This document shows, piece after piece, positions 47,542 to 56,883 of a stretch of 64,000 nucleotides of DNA. The stretch is taken from the NCBI RefSeq assembly GCF_947491715.1, contig NZ_CANLKR010000004.1, positions 1-64,000 on the forward strand, read 5' to 3'. The translations under genes were made by a program, and so were the position numbers. Under the pieces are notes generated by a model. The model saw only the letters and a list, made by a program, of their open reading frames with translations, was not told the DNA's origin and made no database searches. This stretch comes from an uncultured Shewanella sp. (GTDB lineage: Bacteria; Pseudomonadota; Gammaproteobacteria; Enterobacterales; Shewanellaceae). The number at the start of each line of letters is the position of its first letter. The first letter of the stretch is position 1.

Positions 47542-48819
47542 ATGCTAATAGAACATAAAGTGGATAAAAAATTATCATTTGCCATTATTTTAGGGAATAC
47601 AGTAGCCTGGGCCGACTTTGCCTTATATGCTTATTTCTCCTTAGTTTTATCTAAAGTCTTCTTTCCTTTTACTTCCAGCGCTAATGCTTATATTTTATAT
47701 TTCATTGTATTTGCTTTAGGTTTTTTGTTTCGTCCAATTGGCTCTGCTATTGCGGGTGTGTATGCCGATAAGCATGGCAGAAAAAATACGCTTATGGCTA
47801 CGGTGATTATTTCTTCTGTGATCACCGCATTAATTGGTTTGTTACCCTCTTATGACACAATTGGTTTTTTTTCGCCATTATTATTAACGATATTGCGTAT
47901 ACTGCAAACGATGTCAATCAGTGCTGAGCCAACCAATTCAGGATCACTATTGATTGAGTCTGCTCCAGATAATCGAAAGGGGCTTGTGACATCATGTGTC
48001 ATGGTCGGTATATTTGTTGGTTTTGTATTAGGAATTTATTCTTTTTATTTATTAAGCTCGTGGCTAACGACGGAACAAATGAGTCTTTGGGGTTGGCGAT
48101 TGTCTTTTTTATTCTTTGCTTCTCTTGGGATCATAGTGGTGATTGTTCTATCTTTTACCGAGGAATCTCCTTTATTTTTACAAAGAAAAAAAGAAAATAG
48201 ACTTAATCCCCATCCTTTTAAAACAGCTGTCGCCCAGTATCCACGTCAAATGTTCATCGCCTTTGGGTATGCATTAATGATGGCCGTAACCAATTATTTT
48301 CTACTGGGCTATGTGCCTAAATTTGCGCAACACACACTTGGATTATCACAAAAACAAGAGAGCCTAGCGATAACCTTTTGTTTAGTCATTACCGTTATTC
48401 TGATCCCTTTTATGGGGTTGTTGTCTGATAAAGTGGGACGGCGTTGGGTGATGGGGGGAGGAGCACTTGGTTTTTGTTTATTAGGTTATCCAATGATATT
48501 ACTTATCAATACGGGAGAATATCATTTTTTTGTCTTTGCTTTAGCGATTTATGGCGTTTTACTTGCACCTGTATCTGCTGTGCTCCCCGTCGCACTCGCT
48601 GAAATGTTCCCCTTTGAAGTGAGGTGTACGGGTGGGGCGATTGGTTATAATATTGCTCTTTTATTATTAGGAGGAACAACGCCAATTGTTGTTTCTCAAT
48701 TGGTTAAAGTCAGTGGGACATTTTTTGCCGCGTTTTGGTATATTTCAGGCGTTGCTTTTATTCATCTTATGTTTATCATTTTTTCTAAAGAAACAAAAAA
48801 TACAGATTTATCAGTGTGA
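47542..48819 (+). CDS. MFS transporter of the metabolite:H+ symporter (ProP/KgtP-like) group
   Basis: A 425-residue inner-membrane symporter with about twelve helices. WADFALYAYFSLVLSKVFF and the loop ADKHGRKNTL are typical of the MHS group. LLSDKVGRRWVM between helices 8 and 9 is the second-half repeat. Substrates in this group include proline/betaine, 2-oxoglutarate, citrate and shikimate; the substrate here cannot be assigned. AAAGG is near the ATG. It is divergent from ampG. Confidence 0.85.
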   Translation: MLIEHKVDKKLSFAIILGNTVAWADFALYAYFSLVLSKVFFPFTSSANAYILYFIVFALGFLFRPIGSAIAGVYADKHGRKNTLMATVIISSVITALIGLLPSYDTIGFFSPLLLTILRILQTMSISAEPTNSGSLLIESAPDNRKGLVTSCVMVGIFVGFVLGIYSFYLLSSWLTTEQMSLWGWRLSFLFFASLGIIVVIVLSFTEESPLFLQRKKENRLNPHPFKTAVAQYPRQMFIAFGYALMMAVTNYFLLGYVPKFAQHTLGLSQKQESLAITFCLVITVILIPFMGLLSDKVGRRWVMGGGALGFCLLGYPMILLINTGEYHFFVFALAIYGVLLAPVSAVLPVALAEMFPFEVRCTGGAIGYNIALLLLGGTTPIVVSQLVKVSGTFFAAFWYISGVAFIHLMFIIFSKETKNTDLSV

Positions 48820-48848
48820 AGCTAAATTGTATTATTCATTATTAATGA

Positions 48849-48879
48849 AAAAGCCCAGATTGAAATCTTCCAGGCTTTT
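48849..48879. terminator. Hairpin terminator between convergent genes
   Basis: AAAAGCC pairs with GGCTTTT, enclosing an inner AGATT/AATCT stem. It follows the MHS transporter stop (48819) and precedes the stop of the convergent gene at 48903, so it may serve both. Confidence 0.6.
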
Positions 48880-48902
48880 GGTGTGGGTGAATTGATATTA
48901 AG

Positions 48903-49223
48903 TTAAGGTCTGATCCCTATGCAGCCTTGTGGAATGTTGCCACCAATGCTTAAATAATCGCAACAATCATCGATTTGCTGCCTTAAAAAATGATTACCGC
49001 GGATCATCCAGTCAGGCCATCGATCAAAGGCGTGAAGTAGGTGCCAGAACACTTTCTCTATATCGGTTTGTGCATCCCCTTGATGGTTGTACATTTGCCA
49101 TTCTTCTAAGGTGTCCCATAAATATAATTGAATTTCGCTGAATTCTAATTGTTCACCTAAAAATGCTTTTCCATACATTGCCAGCTGGGGTGCTTTATCA
49201 TCAATGAACTCGTTAGGTGTCAT
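48903..49223 (-). CDS. Conserved hypothetical protein
   Basis: A 106-residue acidic, tryptophan-rich cytosolic protein (LYLWDTLEEWQMYN, FDRWPDWMIRGNHF). I do not recognise a named domain. AAAGGAGG seven bases before the ATG at 49223 settles the start over an in-frame start at 49250. No signal peptide. It lies between the MHS transporter and the cyclophilin gene. Confidence 0.65.
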   Translation of the reverse strand: MTPNEFIDDKAPQLAMYGKAFLGEQLEFSEIQLYLWDTLEEWQMYNHQGDAQTDIEKVFWHLLHAFDRWPDWMIRGNHFLRQQIDDCCDYLSIGGNIPQGCIGIRP

Positions 49224-49371
49224 TGAGTTGCCTCCTTTTTTGCTGTGCATGTTGAGTATAGAAGTAAAATTAAGGACTTGAAATAAAAATAATCAAAAAT
49301 GACATTTTTGTGACATGAATCACTTTTTCATTGTTTATTTATTTTTATCTGATTATATTAATGAGTTAGCC

Positions 49372-49959
49372 TTACTTAGGTAATAACTCGGCTTTGATTA
49401 AAATGACATTTTTAATGGGAAAATCTGGCCAATTTAATCGTTTGTCAATGTGTGTTGCGACTGACGATATATTTTCTAGCACCTCTTCTCCCTGAATGAC
49501 CTCACCGAAAACAGCATAGCCCCAGCGACGAGAAGAGGGGTCTAGCCGTTCATTATCAGCAATATTGAAATAAAATTGACTGGTTGCCGTATGAGGTTCA
49601 TTGTTCCTTGCCATTGCAATGGTTCCCATAGCATTGGATAACCCGTTTCCTGATTCATTGGCTATTGGGGGCAATGTTGGTTTTTCATTTTTGTGTAAAT
49701 CGAGTCCTCCACCTTGTACAACAAATCCAGGAATAATTCGATGAAAGAGGGTGTTATCGTAATGCCCGTTAACCACATAGGTGAGAAAGTTATCGACGGT
49801 GAGCGGGGCCCTGCTTCTATCCAGTTCAACGACAACGTTCCCCATACTGGTTGTAAGTTTGACTTTAGGAAATAACGTATTGGGTTGAATATCTGCAGCA
49901 AAAGTGAATAGGCTAATAAAATAGAGTGAGCAAATAATCATACTGTTAAGTATTTTCAT
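49372..49959 (-). CDS. Periplasmic peptidyl-prolyl cis-trans isomerase, cyclophilin type
   Basis: A 195-residue exported cyclophilin that speeds proline isomerisation during folding. The signal peptide is MKILNSMIICSLYFISLFTF with cleavage near AADIQ. The catalytic segment is FHRIIPGFVVQGGG, with SQFYFNIADNERLD following. The ATG at 49959 has AAGGATAG upstream; the longer frame from 50001 overlaps the previous gene's end. It lies ten bases after yajG and is probably co-transcribed with it. Confidence 0.9.
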   Translation of the reverse strand: MKILNSMIICSLYFISLFTFAADIQPNTLFPKVKLTTSMGNVVVELDRSRAPLTVDNFLTYVVNGHYDNTLFHRIIPGFVVQGGGLDLHKNEKPTLPPIANESGNGLSNAMGTIAMARNNEPHTATSQFYFNIADNERLDPSSRRWGYAVFGEVIQGEEVLENISSVATHIDKRLNWPDFPIKNVILIKAELLPK

Positions 49960-49969
49960 TGTGTTAATT

Positions 49970-50575
49970 CTATCCTTGAATGAATTGATTAAATTCAGCA
50001 TCTGTCATCATTTCTTGTGTGAGTAAGGCAAGTTGTTGGTTAATTTCTAGTTCAAGGGTTGCAAAATCAGGTGTAAGTGGTTTTTTAAGCATAGCTTTGA
50101 TGCGAAAGCGCTTATTTAATGTGTTTGTTTCCGTTTGTGTCGCACCGTTTGAAATAATTTCTCGTTGTTTTTTGACGATAGCATTGATAATGATTTCCGT
50201 ATTAGCGGTAAACCCGAAGATGCCATCATCCACATTGGTTTGTAACTTTTCAATATTGAATGTCACTGAGGGGAAGGTATTTGATGTGAGCTGGTACCCT
50301 GCTTCTTCTAAGCTCTTTCGTAATACATTGTTCATTTGATCAACCAGTGGTTCGCTAGTTGTCACTTGACGAGTGACTTTTCCATCATCGATGAAACGAA
50401 CGACATAGGGTGACGATCTCATATCGAATGTATCAATGGAAATGTTATCCTTCTGTGCCGTTTGTACATTGATCAAGGGGACCTGCGGATTTAATGCGAT
50501 ATAACGCGGTGAATAGCTGCTACAAGCGGATAGTGCTATTGAGAGTAATAGTAAACAGAAATGTCTCATTTTCAT
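49970..50575 (-). CDS. yajG: YajG-family lipoprotein
   Basis: A 201-residue outer-membrane-type lipoprotein. The signal peptide MKMRHFCLLLLSIALSAC ends in lipobox ALSAC; mature sequence begins CSSYSPRYIALNPQ. The body (YVVRFIDDGKV, LRKSLEEAGYQL and the C-terminal DAEFNQFIQG) matches YajG, whose role is unknown. The ATG at 50575 is preferred over 50599 because the signal peptide then has normal length. Followed by the cyclophilin gene. Confidence 0.85.
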   Translation of the reverse strand: MKMRHFCLLLLSIALSACSSYSPRYIALNPQVPLINVQTAQKDNISIDTFDMRSSPYVVRFIDDGKVTRQVTTSEPLVDQMNNVLRKSLEEAGYQLTSNTFPSVTFNIEKLQTNVDDGIFGFTANTEIIINAIVKKQREIISNGATQTETNTLNKRFRIKAMLKKPLTPDFATLELEINQQLALLTQEMMTDAEFNQFIQG

Positions 50576-50762
50576 CAAATAAATGCTCTGTAATAACAAT
50601 TTTGCTTAAGGATACCAGAATTGATTTCTGATACCAGTGCATGGCTGATTGAGTGAGTTAACATTCAAGTTTGAATGTTATTGTAGAGTCTGTATTTTTG
50701 TCGTACAGTCATGGTGTGAAATGTATGCTTATTAATGGATATGACACAAGGAATGAGAGTGG

Positions 50763-51836
50763 ATGATAAAGCCTCAATTAACACCTTCTGAGACCTTTTC
50801 GGTTTTTTCCCATGCTCCGAGTTCATTAGTGAGTCGAGTTGGAGAAGTCATTTATGGGCATTTTAATGGGCCCGTTGACAAACTTGGTGTTGAGCACTTT
50901 GAATATCGAACCACAATGGATAAACCCGCTTCGAAATTATCTCAATATCTCGCCTTTAAACAGTTTCAATTTGTGAGTGTAACAACACCTGAGTTTATTA
51001 TTTCGGTGGCGATTGCCGATATTCGCTATCTAGGCAGTGCTTTTTGTTTTATTTATGACATTAAAAATGATGAATTTATTGAAATTCAGTGGCTTAAGTT
51101 GGCATCGATAGGGTGTGAAATGGCTTGTTCTCCTATGGAAGGACTTGCTTCTATTAAAAGTCATAGAGGAGAAATAAAACTATTGATTGCTCAAGGAGCA
51201 TGGCAGTTGAAAGTGAAGACGGTGAGATTATCAATCAATATTGACTTAGTCCCATTGCCTCATAGTTTGCCCCTAGCCATGTGTACCCCAACCGGTTATC
51301 GTGGTTGGACCTACACTCAAAAGCATAATGGACTGAGTGTGCATGGAGATGTGTCTATTGACAATAAAAGTATTTGTTTGAATAAGGCGCTGGCTAGCTA
51401 TGATTTTTCAGCAGGCTTTATGCGGCGAGAGACCAGTTGGCGTTGGGGGAGCCTTAATGCACATTTAAACGGTGCCATCATTGGATTGAATTTAGCAGCG
51501 GGTGTGAACGAGACTGGCATTAATGAGAATATATTTTGGTTCAATGGTGAGCGGCATTATCTAGCGCCAGTACATTTTCAAATTCCTCATACAGCAAGTG
51601 TCAAAGGAGGGCTTTCTTTACCGTTATGTTGGCGTATTTATAGTGAGGATAAAAAAGTGAATTTAGTCTTTACGCCAAAGAATGTTAGGCGTGAGAAGTT
51701 AAATTTTTTCTTTTTAAAAAGTAACTTTAGACAATACTTAGGTCATTATTCGGGCACGATTATTGATAATAGAAACAGAGTGCATCAACTTGATGGCATT
51801 ATGGGTTTAGCTGAAGATCATTATGCGCAATGGTAA
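50763..51836 (+). CDS. DUF2804 domain protein
   Basis: A 357-residue protein without signal peptide or clear membrane helix. The motif ETSWRWGSLNAHLNG and GVNETGINENIFWFNGE in the centre, and the final MDGIMGLAEDHYAQW, are hallmarks of DUF2804. The family is often near lipid-metabolism genes and has a lipocalin/hydroxyneurosporene-synthase-like appearance, but its reaction is not known. It is 67 bases upstream of a fatty acid hydroxylase gene, so a lipid-related role is plausible. Confidence 0.75.
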   Translation: MIKPQLTPSETFSVFSHAPSSLVSRVGEVIYGHFNGPVDKLGVEHFEYRTTMDKPASKLSQYLAFKQFQFVSVTTPEFIISVAIADIRYLGSAFCFIYDIKNDEFIEIQWLKLASIGCEMACSPMEGLASIKSHRGEIKLLIAQGAWQLKVKTVRLSINIDLVPLPHSLPLAMCTPTGYRGWTYTQKHNGLSVHGDVSIDNKSICLNKALASYDFSAGFMRRETSWRWGSLNAHLNGAIIGLNLAAGVNETGINENIFWFNGERHYLAPVHFQIPHTASVKGGLSLPLCWRIYSEDKKVNLVFTPKNVRREKLNFFFLKSNFRQYLGHYSGTIIDNRNRVHQLDGIMGLAEDHYAQW

Positions 51837-51903
51837 TGCTGTTTTACGTATCACGTGACATTAAAAGAGAGTGAAAAATAGGGTTAGTGAGGAAAGTAAT
51901 AAC

Positions 51904-52824
51904 ATGAATATTAACGGACTAATAGAGTACCCTGAGTTATTATTATTGATCTTAGCGCCCATTTTTTATGTGTTCATGATTATTGAGTGGTACTTTGTTA
52001 ACAAAGAGACAAGCTCAATATCGAATGCAAGGTATCATTTACCTGAAGTGTTATGCAATTTCGCGCTTGCGGCTATGCACCAAATGGCAGACTTATTTGC
52101 TGGGCTATTGATTATTGAGTTGTATTTTTATTTTTTCGATTGGCGTTTATTTATATTTGATATGACTTGGTATTATTTTTTGGTATTAATAGTGGCACAA
52201 GATTTTTGTTACTATTGGTTTCATCGGGCCAGTCACAGAGTACGTTGGCTTTGGTCGGCACATGTCGCCCATCACAGTTCTGAAACGATGAATTTCAGTA
52301 CAGCCTTTAGGCAAAGTTTACTCTATCCTTTGACCGGTATGTGGTTTTTTTGGCTTCCTTTAGTGATGATTGGTTTTGCGCCTAAATGGGTAGTGTTGTC
52401 GGTATTGCTAAATTTAGGTTTACAGTTTTTTGTTCATACTCAAGCAATACGTTCATTAGGTTGGTTAGAATGGATATTGAATACTCCGTCTCATCATAGA
52501 GTACACCATGGAAGAAATCCTCAATATATTGATAAAAATTATGCGGGAGTGTTAATCATTTGGGATCGACTCTTTGGCACTTTTGAGCCAGAAAATGAAC
52601 GAGTACTGTATGGAATAACCCAACCGATAAGCAGTGTTAATCCATTTATTGTGACGTTTAAAGAATGGTTGAGCATGTGGAAAGAGTTTGGCTCTAACGG
52701 ATTAAGTGTAAAGCAAAGACTGGCTATTTTATGTTTGCCACCAAAGAGACATATATATGTTGATAAAAAGAGAGAACCTCAGCGTAATAGTGAATCAATC
52801 AGAGGGAGGGCTGATACTCATTAA
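51904..52824 (+). CDS. Fatty acid hydroxylase / sterol desaturase family protein
   Basis: A 306-residue inner-membrane di-iron oxygenase with four to five hydrophobic segments. The histidine clusters are clear: FHRASHRVRW, HVAHHSSE, FVHTQ and SHHRVHHGRNP. Such proteins hydroxylate or desaturate fatty acids, sterols or alkylglycerols. The ATG at 51904 has GAGG at moderate spacing; a GTG at 51871 would add 11 residues. Paired with the DUF2804 gene upstream. Confidence 0.87.
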   Translation: MNINGLIEYPELLLLILAPIFYVFMIIEWYFVNKETSSISNARYHLPEVLCNFALAAMHQMADLFAGLLIIELYFYFFDWRLFIFDMTWYYFLVLIVAQDFCYYWFHRASHRVRWLWSAHVAHHSSETMNFSTAFRQSLLYPLTGMWFFWLPLVMIGFAPKWVVLSVLLNLGLQFFVHTQAIRSLGWLEWILNTPSHHRVHHGRNPQYIDKNYAGVLIIWDRLFGTFEPENERVLYGITQPISSVNPFIVTFKEWLSMWKEFGSNGLSVKQRLAILCLPPKRHIYVDKKREPQRNSESIRGRADTH

Positions 52825-53274
52825 ATAGCAGAATAACAAGAATATTAGTATTGAAAGTATGGAACTTTTTATCTTAATTTGGTTTATATTCCTTTTAATC
52901 ACATTCATTGTGAAATGATTTTTATGTTTCATTTTGATTCTTTTGTTTTTTATTAAGTATCGTTGTGTTTTATTAGTTGTTCTTCTGTTTTATTTGTCTG
53001 TTGTCATGTTTCATGTGTAACATAGTAAGTACTCATCATCATGTGTGTTGGAATAAATATAAATTCCGTAATGTAAAGATTGAAAAGTATTTTTTGTTTA
53101 TATCAAAGATTATTTATCTAAATATCATAAGCTTAATGTTTTTACTGGTCGCCTTGCTTTTTCTGGTCTGACCTCTTTTTTGGGATTTCATTTTTTTTGG
53201 ATATCGGTAATGAAAGGTATCTCTATAATTTTAATCCATTAAGTTTGTTGGATTTATATTATAGAGGACGTCAA
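52825..53274. other. AT-rich leader upstream of the kinase gene
   Basis: About 450 bases, strongly T-rich. A 64-codon hydrophobic frame at 52977-53171 has no ribosome-binding site and low-complexity composition; I do not call it. The composition differs from flanking genes and may mark acquired DNA. Confidence 0.45.
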
Positions 53275-54843
53275 ATGCCGGTTACGTTAAATTTTACATC
53301 TACATCAGCAGGGTACAATCCCAGTGAAACTCAAACGACTGGTGAAGCACCTAAGTCTTATTCTAATTTTAAGGTAAATGATCAGCGCCTTGCTAAGATG
53401 GTGTTCGGTGATTCAGAGTCAGAAGCGACATCATTAACAAAATGGAATAAGTTTTCATTAAGAGTGAAATCTCTTTTTGGCCCTTCATCAAGTAACCTGC
53501 TTGATAGAAAAGAAAGCGGGATGAAAGTATTACACAATTTAATCAGTCAAGCCAATGGGAAAAATGATGCCAATTGCTTAGACAGGTTGAAAGTATTGGC
53601 AAACCTTGCAGGCCCTGAGCATGGTGCGCAGTTCAAGTTGCAATTATCAGAAAATAAAGGTAAATATTTCGCTGAGATGTTTATTGATGGCGTTGGTATC
53701 ACAAAAAAAGAGGTAAGCAGCGCGCATTTCAGACAGATGAAAGCACAAATAGGGCAAGTAGAGGAAAGACCGAGTATTTTACGCTCTGTAAAAGCGCTTG
53801 AGAACCACAAAAAAGAAACGGCTAAATTAGACACTTTATCCAATAATAATTTCAAAGGTGGTGGGGTTAATAAGAAGTTTGATGGGTCGACTGGTGTATT
53901 AAAAGGCATGAATGATACCGCAATGGAGGATTTTGCACTTGAAGCCGATTTACTCAAGTATAAAGGAACACTCAGCAAGGAGGGCAATGGAGCATTAGAG
54001 CGTTATATTTCTTTGCAAGAGCAGATCCCAGTTAAAGAGTTACCTAATGGGTTGGATAGCAAGCAAAGGGCTAAATTTGATGCAGCCTTAAAGCATGATG
54101 AACAACATGGAACGAATACGGCTGCAGAAGTGATGTCTGAATATGCTCAAGTTTCTATGTATAAAAAAGATGTAAAAAGTAAAGAGTTAGATGAGTGTCT
54201 GCCAAATCCTGTATTAAGTGCATCTTCTGATCCCAGAATTAGAGATAAAGGAAAGGTAGATGAAAAGTATGCACTTTCTACGCCTGAGAAAAAAGCGGTG
54301 GCAACACAGATGGTTGATATGTTGAGGGTGATGTACAACAATAAGGTATCTCATCGTGATTTACATTCGCATAATCTGTTAGTACATAGATTTGAAGATG
54401 AAAATGGTGAGCCAGTTACCATGTTAAAAGCCATTGATTTCGGTCGTGCAAAATATGGTGAAGAAGACTTTGAAGCCCATAAATTTGAAGATATTCGCTA
54501 TATTTTTAACCGTGAAGGGGCGAGTAAACTTGAAACATTTGCGCGAAACACTGCGATGCCTGCATTGATTAATCCAACAGATACAGATCCAAAGCATGAG
54601 CAAACAGAATTACAAGCTAAATTGGCTAAGCATTATCCTATGCACAATTTGATACCGACTCAAGGTGGGGTTGGGCGTAATACTGAGATGTTATTGGCGA
54701 ATATAGGTGATACATTAGTCAGTGATTTGACTGCCGCAGGTTCGGACCAACAGAAAATTGATGCCGCTTTTTTTGCGGCTTCTCAAGCGGTTGAAAATGC
54801 TTTCTCTGATACTCGCTCAATCAATGTGACTTCTTTAGTATAA
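53275..54843 (+). CDS. Eukaryotic-like protein kinase, putative secreted effector
   Basis: A 522-residue hydrophilic protein with a C-terminal kinase domain. The glycine-rich stretch is near FKGGGVNKKF, the ATP lysine is probably Lys210 (GVLKGMND), the helix-C glutamate Glu223 (ALEADLL), the catalytic loop HRDLHSHN is 360-367, and the DFG metal motif is 388-390 (AIDFGRAKYG). The first 150 residues are serine/threonine-rich, with no signal peptide or membrane helix, as in type III effectors that carry an N-terminal export signal. The ATG at 53275 has AGAGGA upstream; a TTG at 53197 would give a longer, unlikely form. A large polar insertion separates the lobes. Substrate and secretion are unproven. 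Confidence 0.72.
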   Translation: MPVTLNFTSTSAGYNPSETQTTGEAPKSYSNFKVNDQRLAKMVFGDSESEATSLTKWNKFSLRVKSLFGPSSSNLLDRKESGMKVLHNLISQANGKNDANCLDRLKVLANLAGPEHGAQFKLQLSENKGKYFAEMFIDGVGITKKEVSSAHFRQMKAQIGQVEERPSILRSVKALENHKKETAKLDTLSNNNFKGGGVNKKFDGSTGVLKGMNDTAMEDFALEADLLKYKGTLSKEGNGALERYISLQEQIPVKELPNGLDSKQRAKFDAALKHDEQHGTNTAAEVMSEYAQVSMYKKDVKSKELDECLPNPVLSASSDPRIRDKGKVDEKYALSTPEKKAVATQMVDMLRVMYNNKVSHRDLHSHNLLVHRFEDENGEPVTMLKAIDFGRAKYGEEDFEAHKFEDIRYIFNREGASKLETFARNTAMPALINPTDTDPKHEQTELQAKLAKHYPMHNLIPTQGGVGRNTEMLLANIGDTLVSDLTAAGSDQQKIDAAFFAASQAVENAFSDTRSINVTSLV

Positions 54844-54892
54844 AAATATTGAGTAGAAAAATCGTTAGCATAAAAATACAGTGATAAAGATT

Positions 54893-54920
54893 AAAGAGGA
54901 AATGATATTTCCTCTTTTTT
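54893..54920 (+). terminator. Terminator of the kinase gene
   Basis: An 11-bp stem AAAGAGGAAAT / ATTTCCTCTTT with loop GAT, running into a T tract (TTTTTTATTT), 50 bases after the stop codon. Confidence 0.88.
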
Positions 54921-55016
54921 ATTTGATATGGCTTTAAATGAGGTTGACTATACTGAGGTATAATATGCTTATAAATGGCTAAACTCACTAAGTTAACGTT
55001 TTGAAAGGAGTCAATA

Positions 55017-55298
55017 ATGCGTTTAATGCTAAGGTTCACTATTCCAGTTGAAAGAGGTAATCAAGCTCAGTTAGATGATTCTTTATCAAGGGCATTAAAA
55101 TCATTGATTGATGAGTTAACACCAGAAGCGGCCTATTTCCATCTAGATGATGGTAAGCGTGCGGGTACTTTAGTGTTCGAAGAAACGGATCAATCAAGGT
55201 TAGCAATAGTGAATGAATCTTTATTTAAGCACTGTCATGCTGCTATTGATATACAGCCTGTACTCAACTTAGATGATTTAATGAAAGGGCTGGAATAA
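55017..55298 (+). CDS. Small conserved-looking protein, unknown
   Basis: A 93-residue cytosolic protein with a ferredoxin-like alternation of strands and helices (MLRFTIPVERGNQAQ, AAYFHLDDGKRAGTLVFEE). This resembles small alpha/beta-barrel-type proteins, but I cannot name the family. GAAAGGAG is well placed before the ATG. It stands alone between the kinase and the AGCS symporter. Confidence 0.62.
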   Translation: MRLMLRFTIPVERGNQAQLDDSLSRALKSLIDELTPEAAYFHLDDGKRAGTLVFEETDQSRLAIVNESLFKHCHAAIDIQPVLNLDDLMKGLE

Positions 55299-55406
55299 TT
55301 TAAAAAGATTGAGTTTTTATTTTTCATATTCTGCTGAAATTATTTGTAAAGTTGTCAAAGAATGCTTTCATTTTCCATATGTGATGGAATATAACAAGGA
55401 CTACAA

Positions 55407-56870
55407 ATGGCATTGGTAGATTCAGTATTAGAGACATTATTCTCATCATTTTTAGATTATTTGTTGATTTTGGTATTGCTCACTATCGGTCTTTTTTTTA
55501 GTTATCAGATTAACTTTACTCAAATTAAGAAAGTTAAGCATATGTTTTCTCTATTATTGGAGCAAGCAGGAATAGGTAAAAGCAAACAGAAACGTATTTC
55601 TTCTTTTTCAACATTTTGTATTCCCTTAGCGTCACGAATTGGTGCGGGTAATTTTGCAGGAGTGGGTATTGCGATTAGTTTAGGTGGTGTGGGTGCTGTT
55701 TTTTGGATGTGGGTGATTGCCATTATTGGTGCTGCATCGTGCCTTATAGAGAATACCTTAGCTCAGGCCTATAAGCGAAAATTAAGAGACGGTCGTTTTA
55801 TGGGGGGGCCAGCTGTTTATATTGCTTTTGGGGTGAAATCGAGAAAAATGGCATTGTTATTTTCGATTCTCATGGTAATAAGTTATGGGCTTATCTTTAA
55901 TTTAGCTCAATCCAATACGATAGCAGGGGTAATGGAAGTGGCTTTTTCTGTGTCACCATTATCTGTTGGGATCAATTTAGCCGTTTTCACTGGCGTCATT
56001 ATCTTTGGCAGTTTGTCAGGTGTGCTAAAAATTACCCAGATATTATTTCCGATGGCCTCTTTTTCTTACTTGTTGATTGCATTGGTTATTTTAATTATGA
56101 ATTACCAACAGATTATACCAATGTTAGCTCAAATAATGAAAGAAGCACTAGGTTTTTCTCAGGTCTCAGCAGGGACTTTTGGTATGATGGTGGTGCAAGG
56201 GATTAAGCGTGGCGTATTTTCAAATGAGGCGGGAATGGGTTCCACGCCAAATGCGGGGGCAATGGCTTACGTCTCTCACCCTGTTAAGCAAGGCTTTATT
56301 CAAGCTTTAGGTGTGTTAACGACAACATTGATTTTATCAACAGCAACTGCCTTTATTATTATCGTTTCTCAAATTAACTATATTTCTCCAGAGCTGACGG
56401 GGATTGATTTGATCTATTCAGCGATGGATAGAAATTTTGGTGAACGAGGCGGTAATATTATTGCAATTTTAATTTTTATTTTTGTTTATAGTACTGTGGT
56501 AGTTAATTATTTTTATGGTGAGACAAATATAAAGTATATTACCCAGTCATCTTGGGCGCTGACAGTTTTTCGATTGAGTGTATTATTAATGGTGATACTC
56601 GGAGCGGTTTTGCCATTAGGATTAGTATGGCAAGTAGTTGATTTTTTTGTTGCTATTCTGGCCTTTATCAATATCTGGGCGTTAATTTTGCTGCGCAAAG
56701 TTGCATTTAAATTATTTGAAAATTATATTCAGCAGTTAAAGCGAGGTGAAGATCCTATTTTTCATAAAGAGACTATTACTGAATTACATCATGTTGAATG
56801 TTGGGGAGATGAGGATTTTAAGGTGTTTCAAGCTGAATTAAGAGAAAAGAAACACCTTAAAGGTAAATAG
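55407..56870 (+). CDS. Alanine/glycine:cation symporter (AGCS family)
   Basis: A 487-residue inner-membrane Na+-coupled amino acid carrier with about eleven helices. SRIGAGNFAGVGIAISLGGVGAVFWMW and GIKRGVFSNEAGMGSTPNAGAMA are the signature segments of AlsT/DagA-type carriers. The C-terminal tail is charged and cytosolic. Substrates are usually alanine, glycine or glutamine. AAGGAC precedes the ATG. Confidence 0.92.
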   Translation: MALVDSVLETLFSSFLDYLLILVLLTIGLFFSYQINFTQIKKVKHMFSLLLEQAGIGKSKQKRISSFSTFCIPLASRIGAGNFAGVGIAISLGGVGAVFWMWVIAIIGAASCLIENTLAQAYKRKLRDGRFMGGPAVYIAFGVKSRKMALLFSILMVISYGLIFNLAQSNTIAGVMEVAFSVSPLSVGINLAVFTGVIIFGSLSGVLKITQILFPMASFSYLLIALVILIMNYQQIIPMLAQIMKEALGFSQVSAGTFGMMVVQGIKRGVFSNEAGMGSTPNAGAMAYVSHPVKQGFIQALGVLTTTLILSTATAFIIIVSQINYISPELTGIDLIYSAMDRNFGERGGNIIAILIFIFVYSTVVVNYFYGETNIKYITQSSWALTVFRLSVLLMVILGAVLPLGLVWQVVDFFVAILAFINIWALILLRKVAFKLFENYIQQLKRGEDPIFHKETITELHHVECWGDEDFKVFQAELREKKHLKGK

Positions 56871-56883
56871 CGGTTTAATTAAG

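Noticed and set aside
52977..53171. 64-codon hydrophobic frame before the kinase gene
   Set aside because: T-rich DNA produces phenylalanine/leucine-rich frames by chance; no ribosome-binding site.
53197..53274. TTG start extending the kinase by 26 residues
   Set aside because: No ribosome-binding site before the TTG, whereas AGAGGA precedes the ATG at 53275.
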